A stretch of 64,000 nucleotides of DNA, taken from Pascua guehoae (taxonomy: Eukaryota > Basidiomycota > Tremellomycetes > Trichosporonales > Trichosporonaceae). Where the stretch lies: assembly GCA_001600415.1 (NCBI GenBank), contig BCJX01000009.1, positions 931,925-995,924 on the forward strand, in the 5' to 3' direction. Shown one piece after another: positions 47,958-61,200 of the stretch. Position numbers and translations under genes: made by a program. A model generated the notes under the pieces. That model saw nothing but the letters and a program-made list of their open reading frames with translations. It was not told where the DNA came from and ran no database searches. Every line of letters begins with the position of its first letter. Position 1 is the stretch's first letter.

Positions 47958-48263
47958 GCTGTGTCGTGTTAATTTGTCAGTGGCGGATGGTGTTGATGGT
48001 TGAGACGAGGGAATAGTTGTTCGAGCCAAGAACAAGAGTCGCAGGAGTCGGGCGAGGTTTGCATCCGGTCGCCGCTGGTGGCGTCTTCCTCACACCGTTG
48101 TTGTGAATCTAACTCGTGCCTGAATTGGAAATTACACGTATTGGATACATGGATGATATATATAGTCCCGCCACGACGCCACCCCTCCACCCCAGTGATC
48201 CACCGAGTCCTACAGCCTGGCATGACGTACAACCTGGTGGCCCTGGTCAACAGGTGTCACCGT

Positions 48264-51133
48264 CTACAAGGCCTCCCGCGCTGGGGATGCTGCAGTGCCA
48301 CCATTAACACCTGAGGTAGCCTCGCGCCAGATCACCCGCTTTTCTGTAAACACTAAATCCTGCTCCTCAAGCACCGTTTCGTCTTGCTCTGCACGTGTTC
48401 GGCGCCGGCGCTGCCGATATACCGCCGTGACCTCCTCGGCCGGTTCCGGCTCGACGCCCCCAGGGCGAGGCAGTGTAACTTGTCGAGTGGTACGCTCGAT
48501 TGGGTGCTCGTCCTGAGCCCAGGGTCTTCAAGGTAAGCTCGACCACGTGAACAATGAGTTACTCACGAAGGAGAGAACCGCCATGTTCTAGACGGCGTCG
48601 ACCTGTCAAACAGTCGCATGCCCCCGTCGTCCTTTTCCGCCTTCGCGACACCTTTCTTCTGTCGTCCGTTTCCTTCACTGGCAGCAGTACCCTTCCGCTT
48701 GCGGCTCTTCATGTCACCCGTCACCTTGACCTCGTCCTCATCCTCCCAGAGATCAGGAAGCTCCGCTTCTGCGCGCCACAGTAGTTCGTGAGCAAGGGCT
48801 CCAGCGTCGGTCACTTCGGCAGGAATGCGCTGCCAAATAATTCGACGCAGTTTGTCTTCAGTCAAGTGGCTCTCCATCTTCTCGACTTGTCCGATCAGGA
48901 ATCGCGCGAGAACAAGCAGGCCACGAAGGACGCGGTCGGAAGGAGGCAGCACAGTTGGTGGCTTTGTAGAGTTCGGACGGTAGGCTCGCAGTTGACGAAG
49001 GTCGGTCGTGTAGCGTTCAGCGACATACCAGCATAGCCTGAGTGGTGAGTGGAATGAAAGTCTGTAATACACCCACCTGTCAAAGAAAGGGAAGCGGAAG
49101 CGTTGCGGCACCTTGGTGTCAATCTCAATCTGACGTAGGCGCAACTCTGGATTGTTAGCAAGAGGAGTCTTCAAGTCACGAACGGGTCGGGATGTCATAT
49201 CTGTATCGTCAGTTTGTGATAACAATGTATAGCTCACGAGTGCACAAAGTTGCCGCCGAATACTATTGAGTCGACAGGAGTAAACTGTCACATCAGTACG
49301 TTGGACATGATGGTCCCAAAGTGCACTGACAACCGAGTGAATGTACCCTGCTGGGATAATCCTTGACGAGTCAGCGATATCCCACAATCGTCAGAGCAAG
49401 AGCGACTCACATAGTGTCCCCGGCTACCAGGGTTACTTTGCGCACTTCATCGCACATATCCGGCAGCCATGTCCCTTGTTGTAATTCCTGCGAACTGGAC
49501 CCTGCAGCATTAGTATATCTGTCGGCAGCTGGCCACGCGCACATTTTGTATAGGCTGCGAGGTTTGCCTCTGTTGGGCGGATGAAGAAGAAGACCTGCAA
49601 CGGTGAGCACGATGCTGCAGAAGGAGCTTGGGGAAAGCTACCCACCTTGGATCCCGTGTGTACTGAATAGTAAACGGAACTCGCCGCAAAATCGACATGC
49701 CAGTCCTGTATGTGAGCATTGAGAGCAGAATCATGAGCTCACGGTCCACGAGTCCTTCATGCCCATCTGATGAGTTAGCTTCTTCCATGGCTCCGAAACC
49801 CACCAGACAATACAGCTGCACTTTAGGCCACTCGCTCTTCGCCTTGCCCTTGATGGGCACCGCCTCCGCCGACCCGTCTCCCTTGGCGGCTGCTCGCATG
49901 GCTGCCTCCTTGCCGCCTGGGAAGGGCCAAAAGTTCTCCACCCAGTCAACATCGCTGACAATGCGAGGCGGCCGGACGCGCTTGGCGAGTTTGGTGCCAG
50001 AGATCTCGAGTGAGATGATATTGTACACCTTTGAGCTCGAAGCAGCGTTGGGATCATTGCGCGCCTTGACGTATTCGGCCCACTTGGCCAGTGTCCACTG
50101 CGACGACTGCTGCGTCGCCACGTCTGATGTTAGGTCCGCCTGGAATCGGTAGCTCACCGATCACATCAACCATCTTCTCGGGGCCGACGAGGCGGGACAC
50201 ATCGTCGACCGTCAGGCTCGGATCTGGAACCATGCCACCCATTGCTTCGAGGCCGCCATTCTCGGGGGTGACAACAAGTGGTTCGCGACTAGGACCGTAG
50301 AAGAGCGTTGGGGGAAACTCAGGTTTGATGTCTCCGTCGAGTTCTCCGGCATCAGGATCAGACTCGACCCATTCCTTCCGCAACAGGCTCCCAGGTACTC
50401 GAGGAAAGTTGTCTTCAGGTCAGCTTGACAACGACAGGGCCGCTTACCTTCCTTGATCACCCGCTTATGCTTGCGCGGATCCTTGATGAGGTCAAGCCAA
50501 CCTTTGGTCGGCGTGGCGTTGTGATGGTGCATGTTCCAGTAGTCGGGGCGGTCGAGTGCTGCCTGTCGCTTGGGTCTACCCTCGGTTCGTGCGGGGGTGT
50601 CGGCTACTGCGTGGCCATCACCATTTGCACTCGGCGGCGCTGGCGTGCCTTCAGCAGCGGGGCTAAGGCGTTTACGTTTGGCACTCGGCGATGCGCTTTT
50701 CGGTGCGCGCTTCGGCTTCCGCTTTTTCAGCGTCGTAGCCAGAGGCTGGCGTGGAGGTCGTGGGTTCTCTGGTGAGGTAGAAAAATCGATACACGGCTTG
50801 CAGTACCTGTCACAATGTTGGCCAAGGAAGATGATATGAGACTCACCACTTGGCCACCGACCTAGGCCAATCGTACCACTCGTGCTCGCCTCTCGACTCT
50901 GTCTCGTCGCGGAGCTCCAGTGGGATTGTCGTCTCCCGGTACTCTGGGGAAAGGTAGACGCATACTGAATGCTGCCATGTGTTGCACTTCTCACATGCGA
51001 CCCATTGCAGGTCTATTTCGTTGGTGGAAGCCCCATCGGTGTTGGCAGCGCTGGCGTTGGGATGTACTGGAGGGCCCGTTGAAGGACACAACGGACAAGT
51101 TTCGGGCTCTGCACTGCCCTGTTCGGATGCCAT
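48264..51133 (-). CDS. KDM2/JHD1-type JmjC histone demethylase with PHD finger
   Basis: Fourteen exons: 50847-51133, 50448-50806, 50158-50397, 49804-50123, 49743-49766, 49646-49705, 49543-49594, 49411-49501, 49331-49361, 49238-49284, 49184-49200, 49077-49146, 48567-49037, 48264-48525; 776 residues. Predicted Fe(II)/2-oxoglutarate H3K36 demethylase. PHD finger: [25 protein letters not shown]. JmjC region: [38 protein letters not shown], then [18 protein letters not shown] with Thr410, His413, Asp415, Lys430, and GYIHSV with His486, so all metal and cofactor residues are present. [31 protein letters not shown] and [17 protein letters not shown] follow. Exons of 17, 24 and 31 nt are needed to rebuild the conserved core. 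The first ATG in good context (MASEQG) is used. It lies 306 nt upstream of the BYE1-like gene on the same strand. Confidence 0.9.
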
Positions 51134-51527
51134 GACGGTGGTGGTGATGAACAACAAACCCGCAGGGCAATAGAGTAACAGCAATAAGCGTTGTCGAGCT
51201 GGGTGATGGCAAGCACTCTTGGCGACGATCACGGCCGAAGCCGCATCGGATGGAGGGAGGGATCAGGGCGGCTGTTAACGTCATGACCTCCACTTTTCGC
51301 ATTGAGCGGAAGCAAATCGACTTAAAGACTCGGTCGCCACCATTCACAAATGAATGTGGAGGTGAGGTAACGGTGGTGAACTGCGACGCTGAACTCTCAT
51401 CGCGCCGTTTTTCCACCGTTATCTTGTCCGTCTCTTTCTTATCCACCCGTCTCATTCTCACAACAACACAATCAACAGCACTGCCCACCAGTGCTTTCAT
51501 ACATTTGCCTCTTTTCCCTCTACTTTT
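51134..51527. other. Divergent promoter region KDM2/F-box gene
   Basis: 394 nt between two start codons, shared control region likely. No site recognised. Confidence 0.5.
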
Positions 51528-54441
51528 ATGCCTTCACCAGACTTTCCGCCACTTAACACGACAACGGATCACCTTTCATCTCCACCCAACGACCCAATTT
51601 CAGACCCCGATGATGACCTCGACCTGCACATCGAGCCCCCTTCGTCTGCCGCCAACGCGCTGCCTTTCAAGAATCCAAAGAACTTGAAGCATCGTGCCGA
51701 CGGGGGTAAGCAAAAGGGAAAGAGTCGCCTCAATGGCACCCCGGCTGGCCCATGGTACGTGGGGGGGCGATTATCAAAACAACCCCTGGTCCAACTGGCA
51801 CAGAACACACGTGCTTACCCACCAGCTACCTACTCGATCTGCCAGGCGACGTCCTCCACCTACTCCTGGTTCGCCTTCCACCACAATCTCTTTTGCAACT
51901 CGGATCGACATGTAAGACCATCCAAGCCGAGCTCAAGGGCGAGGCTATGTGGCGCCAGTGTTACATGAACCACTTCATGTGGGATGGGGCGTCCTCCAGC
52001 TCCACCGCGCGTGAGGAGGCGAAGGTCCTCGTCCAAGGCTGTATGGGTACTGGCGGGAGGGGATGGAAACGAGAGACTCTCTCGAGGGAAGGTATGATTG
52101 AGTGAGTGAAGCGTGTGGGTCACCTTGCTAGTCTAACTCTTCAGACGTTGGACAGCGTCCCGGACCTCCAATGTCGTTCACCACCCGATGCAAGTTCCGG
52201 TGTACGCCATGTCTCTGTCGTACCCCCTCCACTTGCCAGGAAACCCTAAATCGACGTCGATGGTTGTGGGAAAGATGTCTGCAGGCTCGGGCTCTGCCTC
52301 GCCTGCTTCACAAAGCCCATTGTCTTCCAAACTGTCGCACAGGCAAAAGTACGAAGCCATGCTCGCCGTCTCTTCGCGTCCCGCACCGGTCCTATTCTGC
52401 GCGGGAATGGAGCTTGGGGCTCTTGTTAAGAGTGACCCTCTCACAGGCAAAGTGACAAAGGGATTCTGGGGACCTGGTCATGATGGTATGTTGCAGAATC
52501 CATCCAGATGGATGCTAACGCCGCAGCCAACTTCCACCTGCGCCCTCACTGGGGCGGCGGCGACACGCCTCCGTCTGCGATCTTTATTCCCAAGCGCTCC
52601 CAGACTCACATGCTCTGGGGTCTCCTGTCTGGCTCGACTGTGCACACCACTATCCAGACTCGGTCGCAGGGTGCGCACAGCGGCCGCGCCAACTCGGTCA
52701 ACGTGACGTCAAAGCCGCAGGACATGCACGAGGGAGCGATTGTATCAATCTCACAGCCCGAGTCCAGCGGTGTCGACCCGATGAAATGGGTGACTGGAGG
52801 CGAGGACGGCCGCCTCAAATATTGGCAGCTGATTCCGGGCACTGGTCGGTCGGGAAAGAAGACACCGACGGACGGTGTTCCGGCGTCTATCCAGCTCTTG
52901 TTTACCGCGGAACCCGTGGAGACTCCACACATCAACCGCTCAGAGGAGGTCAAGCTTCGCCAAGTGGCCCGCCCGGATCCGGTTGTTCTGGTGGCATGCG
53001 ATACGCAGCACGACGTCATTTGCGGTGTCACAGAGGACGGCGACCTACGTCTCTGGTTCAACGCGACGACCGAGCCGCGCGAAGTGAGGGTTGACGTCGG
53101 ATCGGCAGAGGAACTCGGCGGTGTTCGACGCCTCTTCCTCGTGTGCAACGAGACGTCATCAGGTCTTGTTGCTTCGGTCATTGTGCACCACTATTTGCAT
53201 CCAAACTTTACACGCTACGACATTTCGTTCGACGATGAGGGCAAGCAGAAGATCAAACCCACGTTCTACAGCTCACCGGCTGAGGGAAACCTCACGGTTA
53301 TTGAACCCTATCTCCAACCGACGCCGCCCATCGCCCAGCCTTCGGCTGCCATTCCGACTCTTTCGGCACGCATCGTTACGCCTTCCAGTGTGTCGGGCTC
53401 CAACACCCCAGTGGAGCCCGAGCTCAACCTCGACGCGCTCCCGAAACGCCTTGAGACTCCCGAGTTTGGCCGCTTTGTCGTTGCAGGTGATGAGCTCGGT
53501 CAGGCATACATTTGGGAGTGGGATGGGCGTGCGATCGACGACATTGTCATGCCGTTGCGCGAGTGGGCTGCTGCGGACGGCAAGATTACGGCGGTTGATG
53601 CGTCATGTGGTCTTGTTGCTATTGGAAGGTGGGCTTCTCCTTGTTCGGCAAAGACTAACCCACTCAGCTACAGTGGACATGTCGACATCTTTGACCCACT
53701 GCCTCATCAGCCTATCCGGGTTCGGAGCTTCCGACCTCCTGGCCACCTATCCCCTGGCGACCTGCTTGTTGCTGCAAGCAACGACCACCGCGCTCGCACG
53801 TTCAACGTCAATCACATCATCCTCGAGAATGACTTTGTCTGTGCCGCCATTGGTCGCAAAGTCCTGTCCTGGCGCGCAGGTACAGGCAAGGGACGGCAGT
53901 CGGGCAAGGAAGCCAACACGCGCAAGGGTCAAGGTGGTGGCAAGGGCGAGTTCCGCGGTCACTCGCGTGCTCTGGGTGGGTTCTCATGAATTGCTGTTGC
54001 TGACGCTCAGACCTGCGCCACCTGCATCGCGACGCAGAAGACTCGCACTACGAGATTCAAGCAGAGAACGAGGCTACCCGAGCCATACCATCTCACGACG
54101 AAGAGCACCTGGCGGCCATGCAGGACCTGGGTCTTTCTGACGGCGATGCAGCGCTGCAGTATGCGCTCATGCTGTCGCAGCAAGAAGCCGACGCTGAAGA
54201 GATTGCCGATGCCGACGGCGCCGACCAACGGGATGAGGAATCGACCTGGCCACAGCCGTCCGCTTCTTCCATGAGCGACGACGAGGCTGAGGCAATCCGT
54301 GCCGTCGAGGAGTTTGAACGTGCCCAGCGCGAGCAGGAGCGCGATCGTGAACGCGCTGTCGGCGGTGACGATCCCGAGGATCTTGCAGAGATTCTGGAAA
54401 TGATCCGCCTGGCCGAGGAGCGGGAGCGGAGTGCTCGCTAA
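51528..54441 (+). CDS. F-box/WD40-type protein with C-terminal UIM (Ufo1/Pof10-like)
   Basis: Six exons: 51528-51754, 51826-52101, 52145-52485, 52527-53628, 53668-53975, 54011-54441; 894 residues. Likely substrate receptor of an SCF ubiquitin ligase. The F-box is at about 76-112 (YLLDLPGDVLHLLLVRLPPQ, SLLQLGSTCKTIQ). A beta-propeller follows with degenerate WD-like blades (VTGGEDGRLKYWQL, VICGVTEDGDLRLWF, FVVAGDELGQAYIWEW, SGHVDIFDPL, LVAASNDHRARTFNV). The tail has a ubiquitin-interacting motif, DAALQYALMLSQQEA at about 797, and acidic coiled-coil sequence; F-box plus WD plus UIM is the layout of yeast Ufo1. Substrates unknown. Phases close exactly. Confidence 0.87.
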
Positions 54442-55087
54442 AATAAACTTGGTTGGCTATGAGCGTGTTGGGTGTGGCGTTTGACTAGACCAAGACAGGC
54501 TAGGGTACAGAGATGACGCAGCACTAGAGTAATGCATCAAAGGCACAGTTGGCACAGACATGCATGCCAGGGTGACACGACCAGTCGCAAGTGGCCAAGT
54601 GGTGCGACATGCATGTAGGACAGGCAGGACAGTCGGAAGGACTAGAGACATACCGCAGGAGAAGGGCGATGCTGGTTGTCACGTCCAGCATGGCGTGTAA
54701 CGCCACCGGAACCAAAATGCAAGGGTGCGGCAGGTGGCGTCACTTGTGGGTGGCATGGGTGGGCGACGCGTGCGGTGCTAGAGGCGCGTGTGATTTTTGT
54801 AAACAAACGTCGGATGGCCCGGGACCCTTTTGATGGACGCGCCGCCAGACGACGCCACCCTCCACAGAACCAGTACGGAACGGTACATACGGCCGTTGTT
54901 GCTCCGTCTCGCACTGGGTCGACCAGGTCGACCCATCTACTGCCGTACACACGTTCAACTCGACAGTCATCAACTCTGTAGTGCACAACCTCGCCAACAA
55001 CCTGACATCTACCTTCAAGACGGCATACCCAACGACGGCTTTCCCCCTTCTTGACATCCACCACACACCTCGCCTTCATCTCTCAAG
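54442..55087. other. Intergenic, F-box gene to SprT gene
   Basis: 646 nt between tandem genes; no gene recognised. Confidence 0.55.
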
Positions 55088-58011
55088 ATGAGCAGCCCTC
55101 GCCCCCGGAAGGTGTCGTTCAGCGACCCTTCCTTCCCCGGCTTAACCGCCTTCACGTCGACCACCTCGACGGCTCCAACGAACGTTGCTGCAAGACCAAG
55201 CACGCCACCACCACCCCGTCCGCGCTTTCAGCGCTCACCATTCCCTTCCCACCGCCGCATGGAGTCGTCGGACGCCGATGTTGATTCGGACGTGTTTGCG
55301 CCGTCTCCGCGCAAACACCTTGCGCCCATGAAGTTCACTTCTCCTAAGAAGAAGGCTAGTGGGGCCGATGTGTTTGACGACCCGTGGGTTGCCCGTTCCC
55401 CACCGTCGAGCTCGTCGGTGTCGCTCTCTGGTTCGCCGTCTCCGTCGCCGAGGAAGAGTGAGTGGGCTTGCACCGTACATCTCCCGCCTTCGTTCCACCT
55501 TGCTCTGTATACATCCGCCCTCCCACCGGTTGTCACCAAAGAACTCAAGCTAACGTCAGCACCCCTTCCACATCTCGACTTTTCGCGTGTGGCCACACCC
55601 CTGACCGCACGCAAGATGTTCACCTACACGCCTATCCGTGTGCGCCAACCCAGCTTTGGCGGCGCAGCTGCCATGCGTGCATTCAATGAGGACAAGGAGA
55701 ATGGAGCCCCGGAGTACACAAATGAAGCCGACAGCATCGTCATCGACGTGAAGCAGGGTATTCGGGCCAAGCGTACCCATGTCGTGGACAGCGATACAGA
55801 CGATGATGCTGCAGAGGACGCCGACGCCGTTGAACTTGCGCTCGAACTGTACGTGCGCCCCGCCTTCCCTGCTGACACCAGCGACGACCTGTCACTCTCG
55901 AGCACACGCGATCGTGCCTCTGGTTCCCCCGTGGCTACATCTTCCCTGCCCCCTCGACAGGCAAGGTACGTGATGCTTATTTGTTCACCATTCCTCTTGC
56001 TGTGTGCTGATCACAAGGACACCCCTCTTCCTGCCTGCGTCGCCGCGCAGCAGTGTGGGATCGCCCCTCGATCACATGCACTCGCTCATTGCGCTCGACG
56101 AGCTGAGTTTTGCTGTCCCCTCAGAGCCAAACTCGGACGGGGACGCTGAGGACTCTTCACTCGACTTCTCGCCAACACCTATCACGGCCAACTCTGTCGA
56201 CTTGTCGACTGCACTTTCACCCTCACCCTATCCGCCCGCTGAAGCGCTCGCCCCCAGCGACGGGTCCGCATCCGATTCGTCTGACATGTCGGACTTTATT
56301 CCTCGGAGGAAGGCAAAGCCGCGTCGTCGAATGATCATCGACTCGGATGACGACGAACCGCAGGCACCTACGTCTAACAGGCCCCTGCAGAAGCGCACCA
56401 TTGTGGTTTCCGACGACGACGAACCGGCAGACCCACCCAAGCCCAAGGGATTGAAGGGTCGTGTGCCACGCTACATTATGGAGCTGGAGGCTGAGGAATC
56501 TGACTGCGAGGGGCCTGCACCCGATGAGCCGTCGTACTGTGAGGAAGAAGACTCTGGCCGCGACTTGGCCGGCTGGATCGTGTACAGCGACGAGGAAGAA
56601 GACGAGGCGGACGACGACGACGAGGAAGCCGACTGCAGCGTCCTTGAGCCAGAGCTATCGAGCGGCGACGAGACTGACGCGTCTTCGAGCTCCATGACTG
56701 AGTCCGAGTCTGAGGGCAGTCACGACGATTGGGACGAGGAAGTGGCGGACGGCGCGCCCCGCGGTCCCACAGCGGCCTCTGTCCTACCCGCCGATATTGT
56801 GGACCTGGTATCGGACAGCGACGACGACGACGACGCCATCCTCGAGTTCGTCCCTGCTCCACCGCCCATCACGTTACCCGGCATGGTAGACATCTCCGAC
56901 TTGTCCGTCTCCTCGCCTCCGAGGAAGGTTAAACCTGCCGCACCGCCCACGCCCAAGCCAAAGAGATCAATTCCCAAGCCCAAAATCACCCTCCCCAAGC
57001 CTTCTCCCAAGTCCAAGCAATCCCTCGTCACATCCAAAAGCCCCAAGTGGGCCTCGTACCGCGCAACCTACGCCCAAAAGCTCTTTGACGAGCTCGACGC
57101 GAAGGTCTTTGACTCTCGCCTTGGCCGGCGCGGCGTACGTGCCACTCTGGAGTGGCACAAGCGCCTCCTCAGCACGGCCGGACAAGCGCACCGCACGCCC
57201 GTCCGACACAAGGATGGGTCGAGGACCACCGAGTACAAGATTAGCTTGTCGGAGAAGGTGCTAACCGATGAACGTGAGTCGACTTGGCCTGCACGGGATC
57301 CTTGTGGTGCTATCGCCCTTCCTGTGACACTCCACTAACCTCAGACCGTATCAACAACACGTTGGCTCACGAAATGTGTCACCTTGCGGCGTGGGTTATC
57401 AGCAATGAAATGAACAACCCCCATGGCCGCATCTTCAAGGCATGGGGTCGCAAGGTCTCCAGCATTCGCCCCGACATTCTCGTCACGGTGAGCTGCCGTA
57501 GGCGAAGGCAATGACTCACACGCAGACCAAACACACCTACGAGATTGCCTGCAAGTACAAGTGGGAGTGCACCAACTCTGCTTGTGCCAAAGTGTGAGTT
57601 CAGGTGGCTCGCTTACGTGCGAGCTTGGTTGCTCTCCTCGGAATGGACTCGAACTAACAACAGCTACGGCCGCCACTCAAATTGTACGCCGCCCAAGCCA
57701 GACTTCCTTCATGCTTTGTGACTGACAGCAGCAATCAACACGGCGCGCCAGGTCTGTGGATCTTGCAAGTCTCGGCTCAAGCCGCTATTTGCGACGAAGG
57801 ACGCAACATCTTACCAGCGTGGGTACTACACATGCTTGCCATGTCTAACCCACCAGTCTACCTTAAGGCGCACATGAAGAGCGCCATGGCGGTGCACTCG
57901 AACTTCGGCGATGCGACGCGTGCTCTCTCGCGCCGTTGGAAGGACGCGGGGCCCGATGCCGACCACGCCGCTTACTGGAGTGCCACGACGCGCGGCCGGG
58001 GTGTGCAATGA
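55088..58011 (+). CDS. GCNA-like SprT-domain metalloprotease with acidic N-terminus and HMG-like tail
   Basis: Eight exons: 55088-55457, 55560-55965, 56018-57273, 57345-57487, 57526-57593, 57664-57683, 57732-57818, 57857-58011; 834 residues. Relatives degrade DNA-protein crosslinks. The first ~560 residues are disordered and very acidic, with repeated DSDDDEP-type motifs (IIDSDDDEP, VVSDDDEP, DLVSDSDDDDD). The SprT domain begins near 600 (WASYRATYAQKLFDELDAKVF); the zinc site is HEMCH at 686-690. A zinc ribbon follows (YKWECTNSACAKVYGRHS, VCGSCKSRLKPL), then an HMG-box-like end (SYQLYLKAHMKSAMAVHSNF, ALSRRWKDAG). Exon 6 is 20 nt. Intron 1 (102 nt) has strong splice signals but is also open in frame, and exon 7 has a CAGCAG double acceptor, so isoforms are possible. 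Confidence 0.88.
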
Positions 58012-58231
58012 GGAGCACGACGGAGGATGATGGTTCTTTGAGCCACTAAATATACCTACCTACACACGATACCTTTTTGACACCATACCTGACGTATATG
58101 TCCAATACCGCGTCCGTACCCACCGACGCTGCATGCATGAATACCATATGCGCGATTAGCCAGCGTCGTCGCATGAACACGCTAACCATAGCAGTAGCAT
58201 TACCCATAGCACTATGTCTATCCCACACATA

Positions 58232-61200
58232 TTAAATGACGCCCTCTCCACCCTTGCGCTCGCCCTTCTTGTACGGGTTTTTGTCGGGATCGCCAATGGG
58301 GCCCTTACGCGCCTGGCTGCGTGTCATGCGGCGGGGCGAGTCGACAACCGACGACGACCGCTGCGGCGTGGAGGGCGGTGCGGGAGCGGGACGCGTGGGA
58401 ACACCGCCCGAGCGGATAATGGGTGGCGGGGGAGGGAGGAGGTCGGCGCCCGACGTCCACTGCGTCGACGAGGGGTGCGGGAGGGAGAACGACGGTGCGG
58501 ACGGCTTGGGCGGTGCCGGTGGCGCCGCGGGGGCGAAAGCAGGCGCCGGCGACGTAACAGGGGGAGAGGGGAAGGAGGGGTGTGGGGGCGAGCTGGGCGC
58601 AGCGTACCGTCCCGATGGTTGGGACGAGTACGCGTTGGCGTTCGGGGGCGAGAACGACTGGGGTGGGGGCGAGTACGGCTGCTGGTGCTGGTGTGGTGGG
58701 GGCGAGGGCACGGGGGGGCTTGGTGTGGTCGTGTTCGAGCCCGAGTCGAGACCCACTCCGCCGAGCTGGTTTGCGAGCTGGCCAACGCCCCCCGCGCCGC
58801 CTGCGGGACCCTGCCCGACGTCGAAGCGGCGCGCATTCAAAAACTGCGAGCACGCGTCCTTGAACTTGAGGAGCATTTCGGCCAACGAGTTGTAAAACTT
58901 GATTCCTTCCTCAGCGTTGTCGGCAATCTCGCGCCACTTCCAGTACGCCATGTCCATGGCCTGCAGCTGCCGCTCGCGGTCCTTGACGCGCGGGTCTTCC
59001 TTGCGCTCGGCGAGGAAGGCTTCGTTCTGTTGCTGTGAATGTTAGTTGGAGTCGTTACTTTAGGTGGGATGGGTGCGCCATGGCCCACACTTTGGTAATT
59101 CACAGTGGGCATGCCAACATTTCTTCTGCCTGGCATCCTCTCCTTCCAGTTACTCACCCTAATCTGCTCGAGAAGCGCATCCTGCTCTGCCTGCTCGGCG
59201 GCCATCTCGTCCCGGAGCTTGTCGTACTTGGCAAAGCTCTTCTCAAAGATGCCCTCAAACCACTCGGGCTTGACGTCACCGCTGCCACCGTGCGCCAGGC
59301 GCGCAGCCTCCTGGAGAACAGCGGGTCGCACGTCGTCGTGATCCGCAAGCTGTCGTGTCTCGGCTACCAGTGCCGCACGGTGCGCGATGCGGTCTTCGAT
59401 AGCCTCGAGCGACGCGCGCAGCGGGCGCACTGCCGTGGGGAGAGCAGCATAGCCGCCACCAGATGTGGTTGACGGGACGTGGTCAGCGATGATGTCCTGT
59501 GGCGTTAGAAAACAGAGCTGAACACAAGGTCACAAGGCAGCTCACCTCGCCTCCCGACAGAATCTCAATCATGGGTTTCCACTCCTCCCACTTCGCGCGG
59601 ACCGTCGCGTCGCTCGCAGCGGCCGCCTTGAGAGTCGCGTCATACTGTCCAGCGTTGGCGATGAGGGTTGCGTTCGCAACGTGCGAGGGCTGGCTCGTCT
59701 CAGCCAGCTGCGGGTGGCGTTCGAGAAGCTGCTCCGTCTCGTGGGCCTCCTGGTCGAGAATGTCGAATGCCTGAAAAACAGTCAGCACGCAATCTCCAAC
59801 TCTTGACGTGTGGTGCTCAAATACCCGGTGCCACCGAGCTACTCACCTCGGAAAGAACCTTTCCGTTGTACTTTGACAGCCTGTTCACGTCCATGAGGAG
59901 AGCGCGGATCTTATCCACGCCTCCGGCAGCCTCGACTTCCTGGGCCTTCTTGAGCAGCGATGGTGGCAGACCAACTGGACGTTCGAGCGCCTGCAACGAT
60001 CCGGGGAGGTTGAGCGACTGCAGGGTGCTGACGTCAGCGTCCATGCCATAGCCACGCGTACCTACCTCGCTGCAACACCATCAAGCTCCTCGCGCTTCCC
60101 ATCAATATCACGGATGAGCGTGTCCTTGCGATCGTCGTAGATGCCTGATGTCAGCCAGTGCAGATAATATAGGCATTTGTATCAGTGACTCACTGAGAGC
60201 AAGGTGGACACCATACGGGACAAGTGCACTGAACAACGGTCCCATCCCTGCTTTTCCGGACATGAGCCAGGCGATAGGCTCGGCCACTTCGGTCGGCGTG
60301 ACGATCTTGACCATGCCAACTCCAACGATGGGTGGAAGCTGCGATGCCGTGGGGATGGCGGCGAGGTAGAGAAGGTCGTTCTCCCGGACCGCACGCTCAA
60401 GTGCCGGCTTGACAGCGTCGCCGAGGTTCTGCAAGTCAGTAAAGAAGCAACTACCGTCAACCGACCTTCAGGTCCTGCATGACCGACTCTGCGACGCCCT
60501 TGCGGAAACCATGTGCCTTCTTGGCGAGTCCCTCTGCAACACGCAAACGGGCAACCTCTTCACCATACCGGCACTTTTCCAGGTCCTCCTGCGACAGGCG
60601 ATACTGGGCCGCACCCTCAAAGTGCAGGCTCTTTACGTTCATGTGGTTGATCCATGCCTGGGTGTGAGCTGGGTGTTGCGCGGCCCATTTTAGCTCACCT
60701 GGGGAAAGTATGACGCAGAGGGCATCTCGGCGCTGTTTGCTGCCTTGAGTGCCGACTTGTAGTAATCGGACACCTGCGAGTTAGTCGTGGTCTTCGGTGG
60801 TGCGATAGAATTACCTTCATTGAGAGCTTTGCAATTAGAGCGTTCTTGTAAGAGCCCTCTGATGTGTGAGTTACCTGCTCGCCGTGTCCGCAACTCACGC
60901 AACACTGCCTGCTGCCAGTAGCACTCCTGCGCCTCGGCAAGAACAAACTCGCGGATCGTAGTGAGGAACGACTCTCCCATGTCGTACGCCGTTGCCTCCT
61001 GAGCAGCTTCCTGACGCAGGATGGGGAGGACAGTCTTGATCAGGTAGTCAAGGACGCCGGCCGATGTCTGGCATTAGTTATGCGAGTAATGAGTGTCATA
61101 TAACGCCGGCTGCTGTTTACTCACAGTTAAGAAGTTGAGAGCGCGCTTGATACCTTCTGCCTCTGCGCGGCGTTCGAAGGCAGCGAGCGAAGCATAGATG

